Below the pieces are notes generated by a model. That model saw nothing but the letters and a program-made list of their open reading frames with translations, made no database searches and was not told where the DNA came from. Position numbers and translations under genes: made by a program. A DNA stretch of 64,000 bases from Planctomycetia bacterium. GTDB taxonomy: Bacteria; Planctomycetota; Planctomycetia; Gemmatales; Gemmataceae. How positions within the stretch are numbered: position 1 is the stretch's first letter; every line of letters starts with the position of its first letter. The stretch spans positions 1-64,000 of the forward strand of contig SXID01000053.1 in NCBI GenBank assembly GCA_005772955.1, in the 5' to 3' direction. Below, one piece after another: positions 30,001 through 37,889 of the stretch.

Positions 30001-30344
30001 TCTGGTGACGGGTGCGACGTCAAGCGCGTCGGGGTGCCGCCCGCGAGCGGGATGGTGTACACGTCGGTGTTGCCGTCGTACTGCGCGCTGAACGCGATCG
30101 TCTGACCGTCTGATGTGAACACTGGGTTGGACTCAAGCCCCAGATCGGTGGTGAGTCGGCGCGGGTTCTTGCCGTCGATGTTCGCGACCCACAAGTCTTC
30201 GGCATACACGAACGCGATGTTCTTCGCGCTGACGGCCGGCATGGAAAGCAACCGCGTGTCGGTCGCGTCGGGCTGGGCGTTTGCCGTCGCGAATGGAGCA
30301 AACAGCCCCACCGCAAGCAGCGCGAGCTTGAGGGTGCGCTTCAT
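27018..30344 (-). CDS. Exported tricorn-like S41 peptidase
   Basis: The protein has 1108 residues from an ATG at 30,344, with a signal peptide (MKRTLKLALLAVGLFAPFATANA). Two propeller regions of WD40-like/TolB-like repeats (GKNPRRLT, SWSPDGKTIAYFSD, WSRDSKKILFTD) fill about residues 35-650. A tricorn core domain follows, then a PDZ domain (about 810-890), then the S41 catalytic domain with LIIDERFNSGG and GAGSGGDMLP (nucleophile Ser992). His768 in VGHSYI matches the tricorn catalytic His. Tricorn proteases degrade peptides released by upstream proteases. The signal peptide places this one in the periplasm. A longer frame to 30,446 would hide the signal peptide. Confidence 0.9.
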   Translation of the reverse strand: MKRTLKLALLAVGLFAPFATANAQPDATDTRLLSMPAVSAKNIAFVYAEDLWVANIDGKNPRRLTTDLGLESNPVFTSDGQTIAFSAQYDGNTDVYTIPLAGGTPTRLTSHPSPDTVRGFTPDGKGVLFSSARHVYSTRYQQLFTVPLTGGMPTQLPIPWGFEAAYSPDGDFIAYTPVRDATFQWKHYRGGTHSRIWIYNVKTHDVTEISQPKDRCNDLDPNWIGHTLYFRSDRAGEYNVFSYDTDNKDLKQLTKFKDLPVLDINTDGKQLIFEQTGYLHLMTPPRTESTRLKVGIAIDNGESRARFAKGAKYVRDVSISPSGSRVAVEFRGEIVTVPAEKGDARILTNTADVHDRNPSWSPDGKTIAYFSDAGGEYQMVLASQSGKGESKKIKLTGSGFYFNPIWSRDSKKILFTDNSQSVYWLDVETSKITKVVEPKHGLGRGLRASSWSPDSQWIVYAMNTPAQIYRVWAYSLEKKASIAITDGLTEATEPAFDASGKYLYFLSSNDTGMSKHGFSQSAADSRQPRWSINLVVLNKNLPSPFLRESDEEKGDGEKPTPKIEKKDAAFAIDFLDIDQRILSFPLPTGSYAGLSAGSTGQIFYVTRPEAGAGGPGGSAGATLFRYDLDRKRASQVQAGVQAYELTPDGRKLLYSTGGGNWFITSSTGGGGAAPIGARPPTAPAPSAGGDGKVNFEGIEVRVEPRLEWKQIFEEAWRINRDFFYDPNMHGADWPAMKKKYEVFLPHLTSSADLYRVIRWMLSELAVGHSYITSFGERTFERKTVPGGLLGADFEIANERYKFKKIYGGLNWSATMRSPLTAPGVNVKEGEFLLAVNGKELKAPTELYSLFENTAGKLTELTVGPNADGTKSRTVTVEPITSEYNLRNMDWVEGNLKKVEKATGGKVGYVHVRDTAAGGMADFKRYFFPQIDKDALIIDERFNSGGQIADYYIDILRRPFASYWAPRYGADNRSPSAAVFGPKVMIIDEGAGSGGDMLPWMFRKFGVGPLVGKRTWGGLVGISGYPELMDGGRVTAPGFAIWSPEGGFIVENEGVAPDHDVTMWPKDVIAGKDPQLEKAIELALEALKQNPPAKIVRPEYPKRALPQQP

Positions 30345-30461
30345 GGTGGCAATCCAGAATTGGAGGAGAGGAAATGACAGGGAACTGCGGGAATGATAGT
30401 CTCTGGGGAGAAAACGGCGCGGGATTCTGTCGGGCTCCATCCACACCGAAGGAAGTCGCTC

Positions 30462-31946
30462 ATGGGTGGGTTGTTCACAAAGAAACCGTTGGCGTTGGCG
30501 CTTGCCGACGCCGAGAAGAGTGGCGTGAAGCGAGTGCTCGGCCCGTGGGCGCTTATCGCGTTGGGAATTGGGGCCGTCATCGGGGCGGGGATTTTCGTTG
30601 CCACCGGCGAAGCCGCCAAGACGCGGGCCGGCCCGGCGCTGATCGTCTCGTACGTGCTGGCCGGGTTCGTCTGCGCACTCGCGGCCCTGTGCTACGCCGA
30701 GTTCGCAGCCATGACGCCGGTTTCCGGTAGTGCGTACACCTACGCGTACACCACGCTGGGAGAGCTGTTCGCGTGGATCATCGGGTGGGACTTGATCCTC
30801 GAATATGCAGTCGCCGGCGCCGCCGTGGCAACGGGGTGGTCGGGATACTTCTCGAGCTTCCTCTCGCTATTCGGGCTGACCGTTCCGCAGTCGCTCAACG
30901 AATCGCCGCTCGCCTACAAGGACGGCGAGTTCGTATTCACGTCGTCCTACATCAACCTGCCGGCGGTCATCATCGTTCTGATCCTGACCGCGATCCTCGT
31001 GAAGGGAATCCGAGAGAGCGCGCGGGTGAATGCCTTGTTGGTGGCGATCAAGGTCGGCGCGGTGGTGTTCGTGATTCTGGTCGGACTGTGGTTCATCAAC
31101 CCGGCGAACTGGACGCCGTTCGCTCCTTACGGCTGGACCGGGATCAATTTCTTCGGTTACGAGGTCCACGGACAGCACACCGCGAGCGGTGCCCCGCTGG
31201 GGATGATTGCCGGGTCGGCCATCATCTTCTTCGCGTACATCGGCTTCGACGCCGTTTCCACACAAGCGGAGGAAGCGAAGAACCCGCAACGCGACATGCC
31301 GATCGGAATCATCGGGTCGCTCGTGATCTGCACGATTCTGTACATCGGGGTCGTGATCGTGCTGACCGGGATGGTGAAGTACGACCAGATCGACGAGAAG
31401 GCGGGTGTTGCCGAAGCGTTCTCGCAAGTCGGGATACCGTGGGCCAAGGCGCTCATTACCCCGGCGGCGCTGGCGGGGCTGACCTCGGTTGTCCTCGTGA
31501 GCTTGCTCGGATCGAGCCGCGTGCTGATGGCGATGTCACGCGACGGGCTGTTGCCGCGGTTGTTCTCGACGATTCACCCGTCGCTGGGGACACCGTGGAA
31601 GGGGACCATCGCGGTCGGGGTAATGGTCGCGCTCATGGCCGGGTTGCTGCCCCTCGACGCTCTGTTGGAACTGACGAACATTGGGACACTGTTCGCGTTC
31701 GCCGTGGTGTGCGGAGCCGTACTGGTGATGCGCCGCACGAACCCGGACACGCCGCGCCCGTTCCGGGTGCCGCTGGTTCCGTTCATCCCGATTCTCGGAA
31801 TCCTCTGCTGTCTCTTGTTGATGCTGTCGTTACCGGCGCAGAACTGGTATCGACTGATCGGCTGGATGGCGCTGGGGCTGGCGATCTACTGCCTGTATGG
31901 TCGGGGCCACAGCGTTGTCGGTCGCCAGGGGCCGCCGACCGCTTGA
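30462..31946 (+). CDS. APC superfamily amino acid permease (cationic amino acid transporter-like)
   Basis: The protein has 494 residues from an ATG at 30,462, with about 12 transmembrane helices. The N-terminal helix holds ALGIGAVIGAGIFVATGEAA, the typical APC motif for substrate binding in TM1. Further family sequence is CALAALCYAEFAAMTPVSGS, then FFAYIGFDAVSTQAEEAKNP in TM6 and the following loop. It resembles YfnA/CAT type carriers that take up amino acids with protons. The exact amino acid is not known. It is divergent from the tricorn-like gene (117 bases between starts). Confidence 0.92.
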   Translation: MGGLFTKKPLALALADAEKSGVKRVLGPWALIALGIGAVIGAGIFVATGEAAKTRAGPALIVSYVLAGFVCALAALCYAEFAAMTPVSGSAYTYAYTTLGELFAWIIGWDLILEYAVAGAAVATGWSGYFSSFLSLFGLTVPQSLNESPLAYKDGEFVFTSSYINLPAVIIVLILTAILVKGIRESARVNALLVAIKVGAVVFVILVGLWFINPANWTPFAPYGWTGINFFGYEVHGQHTASGAPLGMIAGSAIIFFAYIGFDAVSTQAEEAKNPQRDMPIGIIGSLVICTILYIGVVIVLTGMVKYDQIDEKAGVAEAFSQVGIPWAKALITPAALAGLTSVVLVSLLGSSRVLMAMSRDGLLPRLFSTIHPSLGTPWKGTIAVGVMVALMAGLLPLDALLELTNIGTLFAFAVVCGAVLVMRRTNPDTPRPFRVPLVPFIPILGILCCLLLMLSLPAQNWYRLIGWMALGLAIYCLYGRGHSVVGRQGPPTA

Positions 31947-31970
31947 AAAGTGAGCCGCAACACCGTGGCG

Positions 31971-32444
31971 CTACCGTCGCGGGTACTCGACGGTGTACTG
32001 AACGCCCGCGACGACGCTCTGCGCGGCGTCGGTGGTGACCTGCGTCGCGGGGGGTTGTTTGGGCTGGGGCATGATCGGTTTGCCCGCGATGCACTCCTTC
32101 GGTTTGCTCCCACACCCGGCGAAGAACACAATCGCGAAGAGCGCCGCAGCCCACTTCGAGCGATTGTGAAGCCATTTCCAGGCGCGATCGCGTTTCGTGG
32201 CGCAGTCGGCGGTCATCACGCTCCCGTCTTGCCGCTTGTAGATGCGGAGGCACGGCAGTTTGTCGCCGTCGGTGAGCAGTTCCAGCGCTTCGGCGCGAGT
32301 GAGTTCGCGTACGTCGTGAACGTTCTGGCCGCACCTGTCGCAGAACCGCGTGCGGTTGTCGCCGTGCATCGCGTCCCACGACACCGGGCACGTCACGGGA
32401 ATAGTCACGGCGTCCAGCGCGTCGAGTGTGGGGAGGGGAATCAT
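31971..32444 (-). CDS. Membrane-anchored protein with Cys-x2-Cys and VHDV motif, function unknown
   Basis: The protein has 157 residues from an ATG at 32,444. The N-terminal half has FCDRCGQNVHDV, then LTRAEALELL and CLRIYKRQDGSVMTADC. This set, a small Cys4-like domain with 'NV.D...LTR.EA' and 'DG.V.T.DC', recurs in uncharacterised proteins of planctomycetes and other bacteria. A hydrophobic helix ends in FFAGCGSK and is followed by a Pro/Gln-rich tail. The conserved cysteines suggest metal or redox binding. A longer frame to 32,615 runs through a palindromic repeat and is not used. Confidence 0.72.
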   Translation of the reverse strand: MIPLPTLDALDAVTIPVTCPVSWDAMHGDNRTRFCDRCGQNVHDVRELTRAEALELLTDGDKLPCLRIYKRQDGSVMTADCATKRDRAWKWLHNRSKWAAALFAIVFFAGCGSKPKECIAGKPIMPQPKQPPATQVTTDAAQSVVAGVQYTVEYPRR

Positions 32445-32482
32445 TGGGGCGGCCTCTCGTGACGCGTGGGCTGTTTCTGTTG

Positions 32483-32612
32483 TCCCTCTCCCCTTGCGGG
32501 AGAGGGTGTCCGCGCTTCGCCGACGGGTGAGGGGTAGCGCCTTCTGAGGGCTATCGTTTCCCCCTCGCCCGTCTCGCAAAGCCTCGCCACCCTCTCCCGC
32601 AAGTGGAGAGGG
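32483..32612. repeat. Facing pair of CCCTCTCCC-gcaa-GGGAGAGGG hairpins
   Basis: CCCTCTCCCCTTGCGGGAGAGG at the left and CCCTCTCCCGCAAGTGGAGAGG at the right are two copies of the hairpin also seen at 26,951. Each is self-complementary and they also pair with each other. The roughly 80 bases between hold CGGGTGAGGGG and CCCCTCGCCCG, also complementary. The element fills the gap between the leftward htrA gene and the next leftward gene. A similar layout is widespread in GC-rich genomes. Confidence 0.7.
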
Positions 32613-32624
32613 CAAGTGAAGAGT

Positions 32625-34001
32625 TCACTTCAACTTCAAGACGACGAAGTCCACGTCGCCGTTTGCGCGAAGCACGTGCAGCAGCGCGCCTTTTTCGGTG
32701 CTTGCCTGTTGCAGCGACTGGTCGAAGGTCGCGGCCGACGTGACCACGATTTTGTCCACCTTCAAAACGACCAACCCCCGCGCGAGTCCGGACTTCTCCG
32801 CGAGGCTGTTCTTCTTCACCTCGGTGATCACCGCGCCCTTCAAGCCCAGCGGCCAGCCGTTCTTCTTCACGGACTCGGGTGTGAGGTCGATCAGTGTTAG
32901 CCCGACCGTGCTCGCGGTCGCATCACTGGGAGTCGGCGACGTGTCCGGGCGGAGCACCTGCGATTCCTCCTCGACCTTCACCTTGCCGATGTAGAACTTG
33001 CCGTCGCGCCAGAGCAGCACGTCCACCACTTCGCCGAACGGCAGCGAGGCGGTAATCTTCTGCACGTCGCGTGAGTCCTTCACCGCTTCGTTGTTGATCT
33101 TCGTAATCACGTCACCGATCACGACGCCGGCTTTCGCGGCGGGCGACTCGTCGAACACCTTCGTGACGACCGCGCCGTTCGTCGATTTCGCACCGGCCTT
33201 CTTCGCAGATTCTTCGTCGAGGTCGCGCACGGTCACGCCGAAGTAGGAGCGGCGCACCACGCCGTTCTTGAGCAGGTCGTCGCTAATCTTCTTCGCGAGA
33301 TTGCTCGACACTGCGAGGCCGACGCCCTGGAACCCGCTGGTGCGAGTCTTGATTGCGGACGTGAGACCGATCACCTTGCCGTTCATGTTCACCAGTGGCC
33401 CGCCGCTGTTGCCGGGGTTCATCGCAGCGTCCGTCTGGATGAAATCCTCGAACTGGTTCAGCTTCAGGTTGTTGCGGCTCTTCGCGCTCACGATGCCGCT
33501 GGTGACCGAACCCGTGAGGCCGAACGGCGCGCCCACCGCGAGGACGCGATCGCCGACTTCCATCGCGTCGCTGTCGCCAAATTCGACGAAGGGGAGGTCT
33601 TTCGCTTCGATCTTCACAAGCGCGAGGTCGGTCTTCGGGTCGCGTCGGATGTCGGCGGTGGTGAACCTGCGGCCGTCGGTGAGCGTGACTTCGACCGAGT
33701 CGAGGTCGGCGACCACGTGGTTGTTCGTGAGGATGACACCGGTCGCGTCGATGAGCACACCGGAGCCGAATCCGGGGTCGGCGTCTTCGCCCGCGGCGCG
33801 CTTCGCGCGGCCCTTGCCTTCGATGCACACCACGCCCGGAAGGACTCGCTTCACAACAGGCGAGAACGATTGCCACTCGCGGCCGGGTAAGGGCGGATCG
33901 AGCTTCGGCACCGCAGGCTGGCTGGCGAGTTGTTGCGTGACGAACATTCCCGCCGCAAGACCGATCGCGAGGAACCCAACGGCGAGCGGCAGGCGCTTCA
34001 T
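32625..34001 (-). CDS. Periplasmic HtrA/DegP-type serine protease with two PDZ domains
   Basis: The protein has 458 residues. A signal or anchor helix (about 5-25) is followed by the trypsin-like domain with the full triad: His95 in LTNNHVV, Asp125 in KTDLALV and Ser199 in NPGNSGGPL. A first PDZ domain (about 240-330; YFGVTVRDL, GDVITKINNEAV) and a second one (about 365-455; LGLKGAVITEV, KSGLARGLVVLKVD) follow. This is the Deg protease/chaperone layout for quality control of envelope proteins. The DegP, DegQ and DegS roles cannot be told apart from sequence alone. Confidence 0.95.
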   Translation of the reverse strand: MKRLPLAVGFLAIGLAAGMFVTQQLASQPAVPKLDPPLPGREWQSFSPVVKRVLPGVVCIEGKGRAKRAAGEDADPGFGSGVLIDATGVILTNNHVVADLDSVEVTLTDGRRFTTADIRRDPKTDLALVKIEAKDLPFVEFGDSDAMEVGDRVLAVGAPFGLTGSVTSGIVSAKSRNNLKLNQFEDFIQTDAAMNPGNSGGPLVNMNGKVIGLTSAIKTRTSGFQGVGLAVSSNLAKKISDDLLKNGVVRRSYFGVTVRDLDEESAKKAGAKSTNGAVVTKVFDESPAAKAGVVIGDVITKINNEAVKDSRDVQKITASLPFGEVVDVLLWRDGKFYIGKVKVEEESQVLRPDTSPTPSDATASTVGLTLIDLTPESVKKNGWPLGLKGAVITEVKKNSLAEKSGLARGLVVLKVDKIVVTSAATFDQSLQQASTEKGALLHVLRANGDVDFVVLKLK

Positions 34002-34055
34002 GATGTGGCTCCGAGGTGCGGTAACGTGAGGTGATTATACCGCGCTGGACGCGCA

Positions 34056-34075
34056 CACAGGGCGGAAGCCCTGTG
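34056..34075. repeat. Palindrome CACAGGGCGGAAGCCCTGTG
   Basis: This is a perfect copy of the hairpin at 2,706 and 18,551, in reverse orientation. It lies between the start of the htrA gene and the end of the small zinc-ribbon gene, both leftward. It could terminate the latter's transcript. Confidence 0.75.
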
Positions 34076-34090
34076 TTCTGAGTGGTGGGA

Positions 34091-34309
34091 TCAAGCGGCC
34101 CGGCGCGAGCGGGCGGCATCCCGCGTGTCGCGCCGGGTCGTTTCCGTTCGCGGTTCGGAGCAACTGAGGGTGTACGCCCCGCACGCCGGACACGGCTGAG
34201 ACTCCAGCGCCTGCCGTTCGTAGTCCGTCAGGCCGCCCGTTCGCTTCCAGGTCAGAGCGCAAGACGCGCACGTAACCGACCAATGCCCCACCGTACCCAC
34301 TTCAGTCAC
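34091..34309 (-). CDS. Small zinc-ribbon-like protein, function unknown
   Basis: The protein would have 72 residues from a GTG at 34,309. Two cysteine pairs, TCASC and PCPAC, lie about 25 residues apart, as in a zinc ribbon, and QALESQPCPACGAYTLS is plausible protein. The tail is Arg/Thr-rich. The start is uncertain; a second GTG lies seven codons further in. It lies 29 bases downstream of the GT39 gene and could share its transcript. Confidence 0.55.
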   Translation of the reverse strand: MTEVGTVGHWSVTCASCALTWKRTGGLTDYERQALESQPCPACGAYTLSCSEPRTETTRRDTRDAARSRRAA

Positions 34310-34338
34310 CGCTTGATCAAGTTATCCGCGTGCGCGGG

Positions 34339-36000
34339 TTAATAGCGTGGCTTACCAGTCGCCGGGTGTTTCTCGGGGAACCCCCGAAACCCGTGCCCAA
34401 CCCACACCCACCAGACGGCCACCGGTACGCCGTCTTCACGGTGAACCACCAAAGTCGGTGGTTCAATTCGCTCGAAGACGCTGGTGTCGGCGGGGAGTCC
34501 GTCCCCCACGAACACGAACGTGCGCCCGCGGAAGGCTTGCGCATCTGCGACGGGATTCGGGTGCCACATGTCGTACTGCGAGTGCCTGTCCGCCATCGCC
34601 AAGCCGAACGAATACGTCTCGGGGTGGCCCTTGCAGTACACGCCCAGTTCGCCGGGCACGTTCCACACGGTCCCCGCGACGAGCGGTTCTTCGCCCGTTT
34701 CCGAGCGCACGCGGGCACGGATCACATCCACTTCGGTCGCGAGTGTTTTCCAGCCGCGGAGCCGGGCCGTCGGGTCGAATTTCCGAATCGGGGTCGGGTC
34801 GCGCTCCGTCGGCGGCCCAGCTGCGGACGCGAGCGCGGACCGCATCAAGCCGGGGAAATGCACGAGCGTCGAAAGTCCAACGCCGAGCGCGATACCGAAG
34901 CTCACGAGGCGCGCGACGTGTTTGTGGTTCGGCGCGGCAAGTCGATCACGCACCCACGCGACACACAGCACCAGCCCGGTGACGTAGGCCGCGGCGGGCC
35001 AGTTGAGTTGCCCGGAAGCTTTGAAACTCGCCAACGCGAACACGGACCACACCGGCACGCAGGTCCACCACAGAAACGCAGTGGCCGGGTCGGTCGAGCG
35101 GCGTGTGCGCCAGACCGCAGCGACCCACACCACGAACCACACACCAATAAGGAATGCGGCTTGACCAGCCACGTAGGTGATCGGCCCGAACCACCGGACG
35201 CCGCTGCCGCTGGTGCCGGCCGCCTGCGTGCCAACGTGCCGGAACGTCACCCAGTCGTTCGTCGCGTTCCAGATCAGAACCGGCACCAGCCCCACGATCG
35301 AGCCAAACGCGAACAGCCAGAAGCCGGTGCGTTTTAACTCCACGCGTCGCGTGAAGAGGAGGTAACCGAAAACGCCGCACGGGAGGAGTACCATCGGGTA
35401 CTTCGCCATCACGCCGAGCGCGGAACACACACCCGCGAGCAGCCACCAGCGAACGCTCCTTCCGTTCAACCCCTTCCACACGCCGATTGTGGCCCAGCAC
35501 CAGCACGCGAGGAACGGCGGGTCGATGGTCATCAACACCGCGCTCGCGATCACCGGCGGCAGCGTCATTGCGATCGCCACGGTCGCGAGTGCCGCCCGGT
35601 GGCTTTTCAGCGTTGAGGCCGCGAGCACGTACCACCCCGCGAGCAACGTCGCGTGGGCCGCGAGCGCCGGTAACCGCACCGCGAGCATTGGGGAACCAAC
35701 TAGCGATTCACTGAGCGGGCCGAACACTTCGCACGACGCCCAAATGAGCCACGCGACCAGTGGCCCTTTGCTGTAGTAACTCCACGCGAGGTGGCGCGAC
35801 CACTGCCAGTAGTGCGCCTCGTCCGGCGCGAGGTCGAGCGGGCACGCGAAGATCAGGTACACAAGGTGGAACACGACCGACGCGAGGATGAGACCGCACG
35901 CGATGCGCTTGCACGCGCGATCCGAGAGGCCGCTTGCCAGATTCGCGGGAGTCGTTCCCGCGGGCAGGCGCGCGGCGGTCGGGGTCAGGCTCGGCACCAT
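34339..36000 (-). CDS. GT39/ArnT-like integral membrane glycosyltransferase
   Basis: The protein has 553 residues with about 11 transmembrane helices in the first 400. The first outward loop has DLAPDEAHYWQW, the Asp-Glu motif of GT-C enzymes (GT39/GT83, PMT and ArnT families), followed by AWSYYSKGPLVAWLIW. The C-terminal part (about 410-550) is soluble and likely faces the periplasm. These enzymes move a sugar from a polyprenyl phosphate donor to protein, lipid A or another lipid. The acceptor here is not known. Confidence 0.88.
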   Translation of the reverse strand: MVPSLTPTAARLPAGTTPANLASGLSDRACKRIACGLILASVVFHLVYLIFACPLDLAPDEAHYWQWSRHLAWSYYSKGPLVAWLIWASCEVFGPLSESLVGSPMLAVRLPALAAHATLLAGWYVLAASTLKSHRAALATVAIAMTLPPVIASAVLMTIDPPFLACWCWATIGVWKGLNGRSVRWWLLAGVCSALGVMAKYPMVLLPCGVFGYLLFTRRVELKRTGFWLFAFGSIVGLVPVLIWNATNDWVTFRHVGTQAAGTSGSGVRWFGPITYVAGQAAFLIGVWFVVWVAAVWRTRRSTDPATAFLWWTCVPVWSVFALASFKASGQLNWPAAAYVTGLVLCVAWVRDRLAAPNHKHVARLVSFGIALGVGLSTLVHFPGLMRSALASAAGPPTERDPTPIRKFDPTARLRGWKTLATEVDVIRARVRSETGEEPLVAGTVWNVPGELGVYCKGHPETYSFGLAMADRHSQYDMWHPNPVADAQAFRGRTFVFVGDGLPADTSVFERIEPPTLVVHREDGVPVAVWWVWVGHGFRGFPEKHPATGKPRY

Positions 36001-36112
36001 GAGGCACGGCTCCAGCGTCTTTCGGAACCGGAGCTAATAAACCCTGCTGCCAAAGGAAGCAACCCGAATCGCGCCGCTCGCCAGGTTTCTCCCGGTGATT
36101 GTCCTCGTCGTT

Positions 36113-36200
36113 ATCACGCTCCGCGTGATGTCGCGAAGCGGTGTGGGACGTTTCGGGGGAACGGTGCCCGGTAGTCATCACGCGGCGCGTGATGACTACC
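36113..36200. promoter_or_regulatory. Two inverted repeats sharing ATCACGC-N3-GCGTGAT in a divergent promoter region
   Basis: The first site (36,113-36,129) is ATCACGC-TCC-GCGTGAT. The second (36,170-36,200) is a perfect 14-base arm pair with a 3-base centre, and its inner part is again ATCACGC-GGC-GCGTGAT. The centres are 64 bases apart, about six helical turns. They lie between the divergent GT39 and HAD-like genes, a natural place for an operator. A dispersed REP-like element is the alternative. Confidence 0.5.
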
Positions 36201-36319
36201 CGCGTGACCCGATCGGGTGCTAACTTGATTCCGGCGCGGCGGGCTACTAGGCTACGCTGTTGAGGCGCAACCCATCGACCCGTCGCATCTTGCCGCCGGA
36301 CCTTTCCCCGGAACTGGCC

Positions 36320-37273
36320 ATGCCGCTAACACTGGAGCAATACGTCGAACGGCTCGACGCGCGCACGGACCTGCCGTGGCCCAAGGCGCCGCCAATCGAC
36401 ACGCCGAAGGCCAGGCCAAAGCTCAACGCGATGCCCGTGAATGCCGTGTTCTGGACTGTTTACGGCACGCTCGTCGCCGTCCCGCAAGGCGAGTTGCAGT
36501 TCGAACACCCACAAGACTTTGTAACCGCCGCGGCGTTAGAAAAGGTGATCAAAGAGTTCAAGATGTGGCAATCGATGAGCCGCAAGCCCGGCGCGCCATC
36601 GGAGTACATGAGGGAACTGTTCAACAAGGCGCTGACCACGCTGCGGCTCACCAGCGGCGGGGGCGGGGAGAAGTTCCCCGAGGTGCAGACTGAGCGCGTC
36701 TGGGACAACATCGTCAAGAAGCTCCAGCAAAAGGAATACACGTTCGACGCAGTGAACTACGGCTCGGTGACCGACTACGTGAAGAAGATCGCGTACTTTT
36801 ACCACGCCAGCATCCAGGGCGCCGGACCGTACCCCGGTGCAGCCGACGCATTGAAACTCACCGCTGATCGGGGCATCATCCAGGGGTTGCTCGCAGACGG
36901 TCAGTGCTTCACCGCGGGCCAACTGCAACGGTGCCTGAAACAAGAAGACCCCGACTTCGACCTCGACGCGGTGATTCCGCCCGCACTGCGAATCATCTCA
37001 AGCGAGAAGAAGGCACGCAAACCGTCGGACACGCTGTTCAAGGCGGCTGTCGCTCTGGCCGGCGCGAAGGGGATTTCGCCGGCGGCGGTGTTGCACATCG
37101 GGTCGAATTTGGAGCGCGATATCGGACCGGCGAAGAAGCACGGGTTCCGCACGGCGTTGTTCGCGGGCGACAAGAACAGCCTGTCCGCGACCGCCGAGCA
37201 ACTCAAAGACCCGGCCCTACGCCCAGACGCGATGATTACCGAGTTGCCGCAGGTGTTGGAGTTGATTGAGTAG
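36320..37273 (+). CDS. HAD-fold protein lacking the catalytic aspartate
   Basis: The protein has 317 residues from an ATG at 36,320 (an in-frame ATG at 36,260 would add 20 residues). The HAD motif I normally reads FDVYGTL, with the first Asp as nucleophile. Here it is W45-T46-V47-Y48-G49-T50-L51, so the Asp is Thr. Motif II (usually SN) reads LLADGQ, motif III keeps a Lys (RKPSDTLFK) and motif IV reads HIGSNLERDI instead of a GD-type motif. The fold appears kept while the chemistry is probably lost. It may bind a phosphorylated ligand or partner. There is no signal peptide. It is followed by the FabZ-like and trmB genes. Confidence 0.75.
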   Translation: MPLTLEQYVERLDARTDLPWPKAPPIDTPKARPKLNAMPVNAVFWTVYGTLVAVPQGELQFEHPQDFVTAAALEKVIKEFKMWQSMSRKPGAPSEYMRELFNKALTTLRLTSGGGGEKFPEVQTERVWDNIVKKLQQKEYTFDAVNYGSVTDYVKKIAYFYHASIQGAGPYPGAADALKLTADRGIIQGLLADGQCFTAGQLQRCLKQEDPDFDLDAVIPPALRIISSEKKARKPSDTLFKAAVALAGAKGISPAAVLHIGSNLERDIGPAKKHGFRTALFAGDKNSLSATAEQLKDPALRPDAMITELPQVLELIE

Positions 37274-37379
37274 GCCCGCTGCGGGTTCCGATGCAACAAA
37301 ACATTCGGCACACAGTTCGAGTTGTGCAACCGTGCCGGTCGGCTCGCGACACCTACCAAGAAGTCCGCAAGGAGAGTCC

Positions 37380-37889
37380 ATGTCCGCTGATGTGCCGGTG
37401 ATTGACCCGACCGCGTTCGACTTCTCGCGCCCCATCGCCGGGATCGAGGAGATTCGCGCGGTCAACCCGCACCGACACGAGTTCGAGATGCTCAGCGGCA
37501 TCGTCCACATCGATCCCGTCGCGCACGTCATCGTCGGATTCAAGGACGCGAAGCCAGACGACTTCTGGGCACGCGGGCACATGCCGGGGTTCCCGCTGCT
37601 TCCCGGTGTGCTAATGTGCGAAGCCGGCGCGCAACTGTGCGGCTACTACTACACCACGCAGAAGGTCGGCGCACCCGGCGCGCTGCTCGGGTTGGGCGGG
37701 TTCGACGAAGTGAAGTTCGTGCGCCAGGTGCGGCCGGGCGAGCGGCTCGTACTGGTCGCGACCGGGGTCAGGGTCCACCGCCGACTGACGCGATTCCGCG
37801 TGGTTGGCTACGTCGGCCTGGAGCGCGCGTTCGAGGCAATCGTGACCGGCGTCCCACTGGGCAAGTTGGAGGAGCTTCGCGGTGCGTAA
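37380..37889 (+). CDS. FabZ-like 3-hydroxyacyl-ACP dehydratase (hotdog fold)
   Basis: The protein has 169 residues from an ATG at 37,380 with GGAGAG upstream. The hotdog-fold active-site pattern GHMPGFPLLPGVLMCEAGAQ has the catalytic His67 and Glu81 in the FabZ arrangement (H-x-P-x3-P-x2-PG, then E). The C-terminus FRVVGYVGLERAFEAIVTG matches the family. FabZ removes water from 3-hydroxyacyl-ACP in fatty acid synthesis. As the gene stands apart from other fab genes and is a little longer than classic FabZ, it may be a second dehydratase. The last eight bases overlap trmB. Confidence 0.85.
   Translation: MSADVPVIDPTAFDFSRPIAGIEEIRAVNPHRHEFEMLSGIVHIDPVAHVIVGFKDAKPDDFWARGHMPGFPLLPGVLMCEAGAQLCGYYYTTQKVGAPGALLGLGGFDEVKFVRQVRPGERLVLVATGVRVHRRLTRFRVVGYVGLERAFEAIVTGVPLGKLEELRGA

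Noticed and set aside
37380-37889. FabA or MaoC-type hydratase instead of FabZ-like
   Set aside because: The H-x-P-x3-P-x2-PG motif followed by Glu is the FabZ arrangement.
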